Origin: Sweltsa coloradensis
Lineage: Eukaryota > Arthropoda > Insecta > Plecoptera > Chloroperlidae
DNA length: 64,000 bases
Direction of reading: 5' to 3'
Assembly (NCBI GenBank): GCA_024449915.1
Contig: JAMZAV010001273.1
Location: forward strand, 1 to 64,000
The notes beneath the pieces are model-generated. The model was given only the letters and a program-made list of their open reading frames with translations. It ran no database searches and was not told the DNA's origin. Both the position numbers and the translations under genes were made by a program. Within the stretch, counting starts at the first letter, position 1. Every line of letters starts with the position of its first letter. This document shows, piece by piece, positions 1 to 12,300 of the stretch.

Positions 1-154
1 AAATGCATCAGAAAACATTATCAGACAGCTTGTATGATACCCAATGAACATTGAGCAACATTTTTTAATTTTTTTCGATCACCCCCTTTTTAGTGGGCCC
101 AAGTATAGAATGTAGCCATGAACTAGTAGAGAATATGATGCCATCACTGTACAG

Positions 155-357
155 GTTTGTTGGCGTTTGCTGTCCCGAGCGTCCAGAACTTGGCGGTCTT
201 CTGCCCCCGTCATCGCTAGCCGGTCTACTGCCGGCCGTTGCCGAGCAACCAGGTGGTGAATCCCCCGCGGAAGAGGGGAATCCCGAACCCCCCCATCCAG
301 CGGCAATAGGACGATTCAAGGCCAGAGGTGAGAGGAGAATCACGCTGCCGCTCTGCG
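155..357 (+). CDS. Protease exon: end of clip domain and linker
   Basis: Follows an acceptor (ctgtacag, AG at 153-154) and ends at a donor (ctctgcg|gtaa, GT at 358-359). It encodes FVGVCCP, matching the last two cysteines of a clip domain, then about 50 residues rich in Pro, Gly and Glu, ending LPLC. The final single g joins gg of the next exon to give Gly, so the linker reads LCG-CGVS. The Cys probably forms the usual disulfide between linker and catalytic domain. The acceptor lacks a strong pyrimidine tract, so the exact start is less certain than the end. Confidence 0.6.
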
Positions 358-3300
358 GTAAACGGTGAATGTAATCATAATCATTGTTTTACAATGAGAT
401 GAGAGTGTAATAATTGTAAGAGAGACCAATACGTTGCGTCGACGAAAAACTGATTTGAAACTTTCGTTGAAGAGAGAGGTTGGATGCGAAGTGTGCACGT
501 TGATACAACGTGTTCGAATAAAATATATGATAACAAATTTTATTATACTATTCTATAAAAAGAGGACAGTGGCCCATTATGATTGTCGATATATTTCTAA
601 ATAACTACAATCTTACTATCAGTTTTCATTTTTGTCTCGTCTGGTCGTGTAGGGTCTATGTGTATGAGACTAATCAGGATTACGATTGTCCAATATTTAA
701 TTAAGTTACGTTATAGTTCAGGGTATATTCATTCATATAAATAAGTAGTAAAAATACATTATTTTGATATATTATTTCCATCTAAGGTAGGCAGGTCTGC
801 ATTATGTATTGTTACGATCAGTGTGGATGTAAAGGTCAAGTGATGTGACTCCAGTGAATGTAGGGTGGATCTTCCACCGGTGTCCCAGTGTGAAGTTGGC
901 TTTACTTTACCCCTGTGTCTCCAGGGTGCGGCGTGAGTGTCCGCTCTGCCAAGGCGGCCCCGGTTCAAGGCGGGACGGCCGACCCTGGTGAATGGCCTTG
1001 GGTGGCCGCTCTGCTCAAGGATGACCTTCAGTTCTGCGGAGGTGTCCTTCTCACCGACCGTCACGTGATGACTGCCTCGCATTGCCTCTACAAGTAATAA
1101 CTTATATTAAAACTAACTCTAACCGAACAATATATTCGGAATATTACTTACGATGCTGCTCTTGTATAGTATATTTTATTCCATGCTGGGGCATGCACAA
1201 CTAAACTAGTTAAGTTAAATGTATTAAAATTAATGATGATGGTAAAAACTGCGACTTCAAATGACGACTATTTAGGTAGACGCGACAACACATACATTTT
1301 ACACACACAGTACACAAATGCATATCATACTATATCACATCATCCACGCTAATAACCCAATAATATACTAGGAAAACGCCGCGTTGTTGGATGAGCGCAT
1401 ATGGTGCATTGAGATGCCATGTGTTACGCGGATTTTCTGTTGTTCTGTGAAAAAATCATTACTTAGTCGAAGATTTTTTTTAATTAAATTAAATAAAATA
1501 AAAAATTAACTTAATTTTTATAATTAAATTAAATAAAATAAAAAATTAACTTAATTGTTTTAATTAATCGTAATTTTTTTAAAAGAAAAAAATCGTAAAA
1601 TTGCAATTTGCATAAGAAATAATTATTCGATTTGCATAAGAAATAATTATTCGATTGCGCTCAAATTTAACACGAATATATAAATTCATAATATTAAGGT
1701 TCTGTGAAAAAATCATTACAATAGGATAAAGCATGTAGGTGTTATAAGTCAAAGAAATTTTTTAAAAATCGAAAAAAATCGTAAAATTGCGTTTTTTATG
1801 AGAAAAATTTCCCGATTGCGCTCAAAAACGTGGCAGTTCTAAGTTCAGAGATTTAGAAGGTCTCCATAAAATTTCATTGCAATCGGAGTATCGGTTTAGC
1901 CGGAATCGTGTTAACAAACACACAAAAATACAGAAAGAAAGAAAGAAAGAAAAAAAAAAAAACATTCCGGATTTTTTTCTCCAGTGTAGTGAAATGGAAT
2001 CTTCGCTTCGCTCGCTACGCTCATCCAATTATGCAAGGCCAAATATTGCGTCCAATAAAGCGGTCGCAATTTTATTTTTTAACCATCACAATTTTTACAT
2101 GTTTACCAAATTTACTTTGTAAAACACAGGCGCGTCGGAACGTTTTGAAAGTTGGGGGAGGGCAAACTCATTAGAAGATTTTGTAGGGCACAGCTGGGGT
2201 CTGGGGCGAAGCCCCAGTCGGCGGAGGCCCTTTTTGCCAAAGGCGAAAAAATTTCACTATACTACAATTATTTCGTCATGTTTTATAACTGCTCTCGGAC
2301 TCTGTAAACGATGTTTTACATCAACTATCTGCGATCTAAAACTCAAAAAAATTAACATGAAGTGACCCATTTTAATAAATTTCAACATAATTTTTTATGT
2401 CATGACGAAGCATACAGGCAGGCAAACCTATTTTTGTTTTACCCTCTTTAAAAAAAAATACTATAATCTTTGCCGTTAAAGCGCACTAAAACTACTAATA
2501 CTAACTGAAGGCTGTTTAGTACGTTTCATATTTAAAATTACGATATCAATTTAATCTTTAGCACCATTAAACACGAAACACTACACACACTTACACTTTA
2601 CTTTACTTTACTTTACACTTTCCACTACACTACTTACACTAGAGGAATAATCTTCCCACTTGCCACTTAGTCAAAGAGTCAAAGTCAAATCAAAGACACT
2701 ACACTACTCCAAAGATGACAGAACGCATAACGATGCGACACGAGCGAATCAAATCCCAACTTGCGTTTGCCAATAACTCTAGCAAATCATTCAAATGGAT
2801 GTTTGGATTAGACATGATTCTGAGTCACGTTGTCCACTGAGTGACCGGCACACAATACAAGACGGGTGGTTGGTTATAAAGATATTCTGATAGACGGTTC
2901 AGGCATGGGGTACGTCAGCCAACCTAACAATAACATTCCTGCAATTGTTGGGTTGTTTCTTCCTTGAAACAAATTGTTGTCAGGATCATCCGACGTTGAT
3001 TTCCCAAAAAGTAGAGTAGAAATCTTGATTTTTCAACTCTAAATTCTGCCCCCCCTATGCCCCCATGGCATGAAAGTTAGGGGGGGCAATGTTCCCCTTG
3101 CCCCCCCCTGTTCCGACGCCACTGGTAAAACAACATGCGAATGTTGCGATTGAACTAATTTGAAAAGGGGTTATTAAAGCCATTTTCAAAATCAAACCAG
3201 TCAAATATAGACAGATTGGAAATGATCATTTCCCCTCCATTTTTAATCGTACGTTCTTTCACTTCACTAGGCAATAACTGATTCTAGATAGCACGGTTTT

Positions 3301-6300
3301 TGCAAGGACTACATATTTTTGTTTCCACTTGTATGCATATGTCTTGGCTAACATATTTTCATTAGGCATGCTAATATAGTAACCAATATGACAGGGAACA
3401 CCGGTAAAAAGAAATTGGTAACTTGTATTCCTACACCTTATCGTGCAATATATTTAAGATTACCTAACATGAATTAACATATAAATGAATCAATAAATCA
3501 ATAAATAAATAAATAAATTAATTGTATTTAGAGTCTACCCACTCAGTTATATAACTGATTTTCAGTGGGGGACAGTAAATCAAAGCGACCAAGCCAACCC
3601 TGTAGGCCCCGACGCAATCGTATCCTAGCTAGATGTGTCAATATCTGTTCCTAACCTAACCTAACTGAACCTTACTTAGCCTAAATAACCAAAGCATATC
3701 TATCTAGACTTGACCTGCCCTGACCTGCCCTGACCTTGCCGAGCTAAACTTCATAAACCGTCGTGTCCCATGTTCCCAGGAAGAACGCGTCCGATCTGCT
3801 CGTACGCCTGGGAGAGTACGACCTTGAGAACGAGTACGAGACTCGATCCCAGGAATTCAAGGTCGTGGAGATGAAGATGCACGAGGACTATCATGACGCC
3901 ACTTACGAGAACGACATCGCCATCCTGAAGCTAGACCGGCCGGCAGCGTTCAACTCGTACATCTGGCCGGTGTGTCTACCTCCGCTCGATGACGACTTCG
4001 CGAACAAAACCGTCGTTGTTGCAGGTAGGTTGAGTCCACTCGTACCTGGGGAGCTGGACTACATGTCGTCCAATATTAAAACCGTTAAAAATTATTATTT
4101 TTTAGTCATATTTCAAGCACGCTATACACAACACAGAAATAGTAATTAATAATGTGGTTACGCAAGATTTGTACCTTGCCTTAAAAAAATAATATATTAT
4201 AATAAGAAGGTTTTTATTTAGGTATTACCTATTGAAGTTGGTAAATAATATAATTCTAAATGGAATTAATGATCTAACTGATTTTATTATTTTTTTAAGC
4301 AGGGTATTGTTCTTACGATTTCATGTAAGATCATTAATCACTTTTTACGTGCTGTGTATAAAGAGCTCTTGACATGTGACTGAAAAAAACTATAATTTCA
4401 CGTGGTTTAAAATTGGTTAAGTCAAAGCTGTAAGGAGAAGTGAGAGGGAATGTACAAAAATCAGTGTTGCTAATGTCGAATCGGCGACATCCCGTATTAC
4501 GCCGTGCTTTTCAATTGTTATGCAATTGATTTATTGTTGGGATCCTACCTAGTGCCAATGGACCGTTCTGTTGTAGTGTACCACCAAGAACCCTTTTTTA
4601 TATTTGATTCATTCATTCATTGCATTTAATATCCCTTTTATTTGTTACCAAATTTGTTGAGTTTTAATGCATTGCTATTTTGTATTTAAAATATTTACTT
4701 AAATGTAGTTCATTGTTGTGTCTGCATCTATGTAATAAAATTAATTAAGTTGTCCTCCTTTGTAAATCAGTTTTTATAACTGAATAGGATAGACGTTAAA
4801 TAAATAAATAAATAAATAAATTGATTAATTAATAGATAAATAAATAAATAAAAAAATACGCTGGTCGGGTTCAACAATGCAAGTCACGCGAGTAGTCCAG
4901 TGGTCGATGCTTTACTGTTTGCCGTACCTAAACCTGACTGTCTTCTACCAAGTACAGACAAATTGATTTTCTACAACTAGGAAGCTTCGCAAATGCTTTT
5001 TTTAGTCGCGTTGATGGATGAGCATTTTAATAATAAAATGTTAATATTAATTTAAAATAATAACAACATATTAACACGGCCCATACAAAGCAATCATTAG
5101 GTCTGTTGGATCTTTGATTGTTTGTAACAAGGCTGTGAGAAAGGTCTAAAATCTATCTATATTTTCGTGCTATTTGGGTGGATTCTGACCAAACGGGTGG
5201 GGCTTTTGAAAGAAAACGTTGAAAGAGTTAGCCAGAATCTATAGAAATAAAGGTTTTAATATTTAACACCACAAAAAAACTGAAATTAAAACCTTTATTT
5301 CTATAGATTCTGGCCAACTTTTTCAACTTTTTTTTTAAACGTCAATACATCACCCTTACCTTAATGTGCATGTGAAATATGAACGTTGTAGCCCACCCCG
5401 TTTGGTCAAAATCGGACCAAATATCACGAAAATATCGCACAAAAATCGAAAAAAATCGTAAAAGTACGATATTCATGAGAAATATTTCTTCGATTGTACC
5501 CAAAAACGTAGCAAGTCTTAAGTTCAGAGAAAACGAAGGTCCCCTCAAATTTTCATCAAGATCGCATATGCCGTTTGCCCGGTAGAGAGCGAACAAACAG
5601 ACGAAAAAAAAAAAAAACACCCCAGCTAAATTTTTTTGGGGGTTGGTGAAATTGAAGTCTTCGCTTCGCTCATCCAATAACATTATATGTATTATTTATT
5701 TGTAGGTACAAATACGAGTATTGTACCGGTGAAAGAAAAAAATAGTACATACAATCAACGTCATACTTAGGTGGAAGACAAAGGTGTGTTGAAACAACAT
5801 AAATCAAATCGTTGCCTACAATTTAATTCAGATTTAATAATTCTTACATCTTATTTTACTGTTATTAAGGTTCTTCTTTCATTCACACAACATTTTGGCC
5901 ATTTTTCTTAGACTTTTAGGAAAGGTCACTTTTCTGTCTGTCTGTCCGTGCGTGTGAAACGTGACAACAGACATCTCACGATAAAAACCGAACATGGCCT
6001 ACGAGTGACACGTGGTTTTGATTTTTGGTGACCCTGTGTTGGGAGTTAGGGAGTCGAACGTAGCCCCCCTTAATATTTGTGTACCCGGCACTTCCACCAT
6101 TAGTGAAGGCTGTAACGAGCAAGGAACAATAATTTATTTTACCTTTTAGACCTCCACCCTTGAAAGCAGGGGAGAAAGTATTATTTAATTTTGTATTTTT
6201 TGACGGTCTGTTTATTAAGTAGCTTCGCTCCCTAGTTTTTGAAAACTCCCGTATACTAGTGCTTGACGATAATACAATATTTTGGTGTTGTGAATATTAT

Positions 6301-9300
6301 GACTTTCTCGCATTCTTGTTTGCATTGTTGTACATTGTACATACCGGTTGTCGATAATGCTTAGCGTTCAGTTTTGAGGGCCGTTTCCAGGGTTCTTGTT
6401 TCGGGATTTCAACCACAAACATTCTCAGTGTCCGCAAAGTATGTGCATAAAACGTCATCGTTCACACGCCACGGTTCTATTTTTAGTCAAATCTACCAGT
6501 TTGTAGTAATCTAGAGAAAAATGACGGAGGTAAGAGAGAAATAAATTCGTTTATTTGTTTAATTCGGTACAATTTACAAAACAACTTTCTAACAGTTCAG
6601 CTAAAGCAGTCTTTGAATGACCGATGTCGAGCTTCGTAAAGCTAGTCTCCACACTTACCAGATCTGATAACACCCGGCGATGATATACGACACATCAATG
6701 AAAGTATTTACTATTGATCAGGCCATAAATGCCGATCATATCCTCAGAAGTGATAATACTAGTAGTACAATTTGGGCACTGTCAGCTGATACCAACATTA
6801 AAAATAGAAAGAGTACTTGAATTTTTCTGTGCAATTGTTCGACATCGAGTCCCAGCTTTTAATGACTGGTCACGACAACAAATTAAGGATGAAATTTTCA
6901 GGACAGATCTAGGCACTTGAAAAAAAAACGCTATGATAATGTCTTTCTTGCACCGTATCATCAATGGCATTTTCCGATCCACCAAGTCTTAACTGTCTCC
7001 ATGTTTCCACTCTATGTTCCATCCCGCTTTACTAGGCTTACGCACCTTTTCCATTTAGCTAGACCTAGACTTTCTATTACCCGTAGATCTATCAACTTTC
7101 GTTATCCTTCATTTTATAACAATTTACCTAATTTACCAAAGATCGACATATTTTCTGATTAAAATTATTTTTTATAATCCGTGATTGGACTGCAGTTGAA
7201 GGTCATTTATGTTTTACTTTATTTTTTATATATTATATTACATTGTCTTTGCAAAATTGCACTTGTGCTGTATTAGACTCTTATATAATTAATAAATAAA
7301 TAAGTATAGCATAGATAAAAAATAATGATGTATACTTAGCCGAATTGTTATTAACTCGACATACACCTGGTTTGCCAGTACTGTGCATGTAAGTCAAAGA
7401 GTGTGAGAGAAGGTGTGCTTGCTAACGTGCATTTTGAGTGAGTGAGCATGCGAATATTATAACACGATTACCATTATTATAGTGAGCATGCGATTAATGG
7501 TATTCGTGTTATAATATTCGCATGCTCACTCACTCAAAACGCACGTTAGCAAGCACACCTATTCTCACACTCTTTGACTTGCATGCACAGTACTGGCAAA
7601 CCAGTAGTATGTCGAGTTAATAACAATTCGGCTAAGTACCTCATTATTTTTTACCTATGCTATACTTATTTATTTATTAAAAACATAGGTATTATAAAGC
7701 TACATTTCCCTTATAACTTGGCGTGGAAACATGGTCGCTCACTGTTATTGTTCACTATCTTGTTGTTTGTCTCTTCCTCATTTTATAATATGTTCAGTGC
7801 ATATTTATGAGTGCTGCAATGCAAGGGTAGGCACAAAGAAGATTAATTTATGCTCACTATAATACTATGTCGGTGGCTGAAAGCATGATACACAAAATAA
7901 GAGTTGTTAGATATCAACCCTATAAACTGTACTCGATACTCGATAGCATATTATTTGTACTATTCTGTCGTTCGTTAGCAGATATCTACCGAATCGAACA
8001 ACGATGTTCTAGAACACTTGCGCCAGTGCAACGTGAATAGCAACGGTAAGCCGTTTTTCGTCGAGCCGGCGGTGAAAGACTTGAAGCAGAAAGCTCTCGA
8101 TGACTTGGTCGAGTACTTCAAGACCGCGCGTTGTTTTCCTGAAACCATCTATGAACAAACGATCCGCACCGTCTCCAGCAACTTGTTTCAACGCACGCCT
8201 AGAAATGAGTGGTTTATGGTGGTAGACTTGGGACCAGACCTACATATGTTACCTGAAGATCTAACCTGGGAACTTGGAACGGTGTACGAAGTGTTTTTGA
8301 CCTTTATCAAATCATCGAACTTTCAGCCATCAATCGGCGAAAAGTATATAGATAAAAAGTTTATTCACAAGATTCTTCACTTGTTTGGGAGTGAGGATTC
8401 CAGAGAACGCGCCTATCTCGTCGAAGTTATACTCGACATCTTCAAGATCTTCCCCGATTACCGGTCGTTCATCCTGAAGGAAGCCTTGGATCTGCTCCTG
8501 TCGTTTGTTTATGAGAAGATACGGTTCTACGGCGTAAGCGAGGTCATTCTGCTATTTGGCAAAGTCCTCGACTTTGTTACTTTGAAAGACAAGTGCAAGA
8601 TCCAGTTGACGAAGACTTTGCTCTTGTTACACAAGATGGATAACTTAGCATTTTACTTTGCGAATCTGGACGACTGTTTGGCGCGGCTCGTAGAGAAGGA
8701 CAACTCCATGGCGGGAACTGTCGTCTCGGGGCTGTTGAAGTTCTGGCCGAAACTTAACGACCGGAGACAGTTGATGTTCTTTATGGAGCTCCAGAATATG
8801 CTTTCTTCGATGAAATTTGCTGACGTAAAGAACCTGCGCGTGCCGATCTTCCGTCAGGTGGCCCGCTCGCTGGCGAGTCCTCACGACGAGGTGGTGCTGA
8901 GGGCGCTGCAGTTCCTCGGCACTGAGCGCGTCACGCAGCTGATGAACGACGACCCGGGGTTGTTGCTGCCGATCATCTATCCCTCCTTGCACGGCCTCGT
9001 CGTCGAGGGAGGCCGGGAGCAGCTGCGGGACGCTGCGAGACTCTTCCACGCACTACTCAAGAAGCGTTACACGCAGATGATGCACCACGTAGACCTCGCG
9101 TACCGCACAGAACGCGAGAGGTGAGTGGATAAGCCACGGCGACAGGTTATTTAGAGTAATGTTCATGCCTGCGAGGGCAAAGGTATCCTTTATTTCCTTG
9201 TGGTTCATGTGTCCAATAAAGAAGGAGACGCTTTATCAAGCTCAGCAGTTGACTTGGAGAGATTACTGTACAGCATGGTGAAAATACATTTAAAAATGGA

Positions 9301-12300
9301 AATTATTAATAAGGGTATACGAATCACCAAAAGAAAGACAGCAGCTAGACAAGCCTCCTCTTTGCTGGCGTAGATCTGAATGATGTGCTTTCATTTAGCT
9401 TCACACTTATTTCTAAGCCGAGGAAATTAAGCATAGCTTATTGTTCTTTGCATCCATTATCGAGAATTTGTTGTACTTGTGTGTGAAAAACACGTTTTCT
9501 AGAGGGACTGTCATGCAGAGATGGATGAATAGGGGTTTAATTGCGTCTTTATCACACATACATACATGGAGTGCGACTATCATTGCTTACAATACTGTCC
9601 TGCTAAGTAACTCATCACGATCATGTCTGAAAAATCCAAAATTAAATTATAAAAGCAAATTTAACATTATGTTTTAAACTTTATCAGGCTTAGTTCCAGA
9701 AGGGATCGTACATTATACGCCCAAGGCACGTATTCTTAAAACGTAGATGCGAATATTGCTCTAATATTCTGTTGCAGGAGCCTCCTCGAAGGTCACTCCG
9801 TAAGTTTGTATGTTTTCAGGGATAAAGAGCGGGAGAAATACAGGGAAGAGATATGGAAGTCTCTTGAATTACTGCCCTCAATGCCTTGGGGTGATAACAG
9901 TCGATCTTGTCTACAGTCATCGTTGTCTCTACGTTAGCGCTTCGCTTTCGAACAATTGTACAGTAAAGAAGACTTGTAAATGCACTTTCTCAATCAACCT
10001 TGTCGTCCTTTGTTCTTTTTTCAATAACCCATATTCTGTTTACAACTTTGTAAGTAATTACTACTAAATTACAGCATGTAAACCCGAAATATAAAACGTA
10101 GAAACACTCATGATTTGTTTTTTAATAAAATGATTCTAATTAAACATCTGAGAAGAAATGTACTGGACACTGTTATTATGATCAAGTTCTATTATCAATT
10201 AGGTACCGACCGGACATATAAATATTAACATATTAATATTATGACTGCAGACTGACTATGTCGTCGTTCGTTAACCTCAATGCAAGAACTATTAACTATT
10301 TGACACTACATTGGTGGCTATTCACACCAGTTCATTGAATCTAATGCAACTTCTTCAAAAATCATTAGGCTAACTAATTACTTTGTCCGATGTCGTGCTC
10401 GTGTTGCACACCACACTAGATAAAACTTCGAGCACACAACATTTGGGTAGATCGTATTTTTTTACTTTGGTAAAATTTAGGGGTTATAACCGACGTTGGC
10501 CCAACGGTATATTTCCCAAACTTGGTATATTGGACTTGGTATAGCCTACCTATACGGCATACCATCACCAATATACAATATTGAACCGACGTTGTGACAT
10601 CGACGTCGGTCTTTCAACGTAATGTTTCGCTACCGACGTTGTCCGTCAATGTCGTACCGACGTCTGATTGACATGAGGCTAACGGAGAAAAGTTGTCTTG
10701 CGACGATGGCTCGACGAACAGAGGTTTGTCATTCCACTTAGTGAATACTAATTAATTTTTTAAATATATAAATCTAGTGTCGTCATGTCATTGTAAAAAC
10801 AACGTTGTGGTATGTTATGTATGTGTGGTGTTATGTGATAATGTATGTACAGTGGCTGGGGCTCTTCAGATTCAGATTTAGATGTACTTTTATTCTCAAA
10901 TACAAGTTTGTTACATATTATTAAAGTAGACATTTATTACATATTATTCATTTCATTTGGGAAGTCTACAAAGTCTTCATAGACTTGAGTGTGGGACATT
11001 ATCTATAAAAATAAATTATTTTGGTAGCAAGATGACGGGGTATGTAATAATTGTCGCTGGTGTACGGAATGAATTTAAATTTTCGAAAGTCACTTAAAAA
11101 CACCATTACCGCAACGTAAACTAATCCAAAGTCAATATTTTCAATTGTATTCAGTTAGAAATATTTACTTCCCCGCACAAACGGCATGTGACGTCATAGT
11201 CAGTACATCATTTTCATATAAAAAAAAAACAGTTGTTTGTTTAATTATTCATTAGAAATAGTTATTGGATGATCGAGAAATTCGGACCACATCGCACCAT
11301 AACGTCATGGTTACCAAATTGATTCGATAAAATCAAATCTGTTTATAACCGCCATAACCGGCATATTTACTGGTCCCACTTTCAGATAATTTTAATGAAT
11401 GTAAATCACACCTAATTAATAAATATATACTCGTATTCAGAATAATGGAGGGCTTAATTTAGTAATAAAAACAAGTACCTAACGAGTATTCCCTATTTAT
11501 GGACGAACTGACTATATCCTTATTTCGCTTGCCCTGCCTTGGCCAGAGGAGGTTAATAAGATCAACACACAACATAAAAAATACAAGTCGCGCTAGCGCG
11601 CGGCTTGAAGCCGTTACGCGGAGGGCGTGGAAAACCTCGTACTCGGAATACCTCGTATTTTTTATAGTTGGAAAACCTCGTTGATGCGACAAAATCGCGA
11701 ATCGTTCCGCTTACGTCCGCGATACGGTATAGTTTGCGGGTAACGTTTGTATTACTCGTTCAATACAACGAATATAGAGGTGATATGAAAGGGTAGTATG
11801 CGGCAAAGACTTGGTGATAAGTTATATCGCTTCTTCGTCACGAAAGTGTTCTATTGTGGCCTAGCAGTCTTGCAGCACAGAATAGCAATAAATATATTTT
11901 TCAGATAAAAAAAATTGTATTGCTTGTATTTGTAATTGTATATTTTTTTTTGTTTACATGTACAAAGTAAATAATGTATGGATATCGTCAAACATCTAGG
12001 TGCCCGTTAGGGGGCGCAGCCAAGCCGTGGCGCGCTACACACTCTTGCACCTTATACAGCAAGCAGAGTTTGGGTGATTTCGAGGTGTTACCCAGCCGTC
12101 ATGAAACGTGATGTGAACTTGAAAACTATTAAAATCGAGGGGATTTAGGTACCTGACAACACATGCCAAATTTGGTTGGGTACGAGCATTCCTTCTTGGT
12201 GAAAAAATGGCTTGAAACATGCTCAAAATCACTTTAAGGATGTTAGCTACTACTGCTACTACGGTCTAATTCGTCAGTTTCAATCGGCCAGCGATTCTGC

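Larger units (their letters stand above)
1094..3779 (+). other. Protease intron 2, filled with repeats
   Basis: About 2.7 kb intron carrying a TTGGATGAGCG-family element (1368-2028), a hAT-like element (2127-3124) and an (ATAA)n repeat with its conserved segment (3488-3620). The 3' end holds three CCTAA units near 3652 and short CCTGACCTG repeats at 3713-3738. Remaining sequence is AT-rich with nothing recognised. Confidence 0.7.

Noticed and set aside
93..154. Using the ATG or upstream frame at 93 as a gene start
   Set aside because: The sequence before the CCP motif does not resemble a clip domain, and an acceptor AG lies at 153-154; the frame is probably intronic up to there.
3650..3668. 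CCTAA units like the insect telomere repeat
   Set aside because: Only about three units inside an intron; too short for an interstitial telomere tract.
8645..9049. Long open frame antisense to the B56-like exon
   Set aside because: Shadow of a GC-rich coding exon; the sense strand has clear family motifs.
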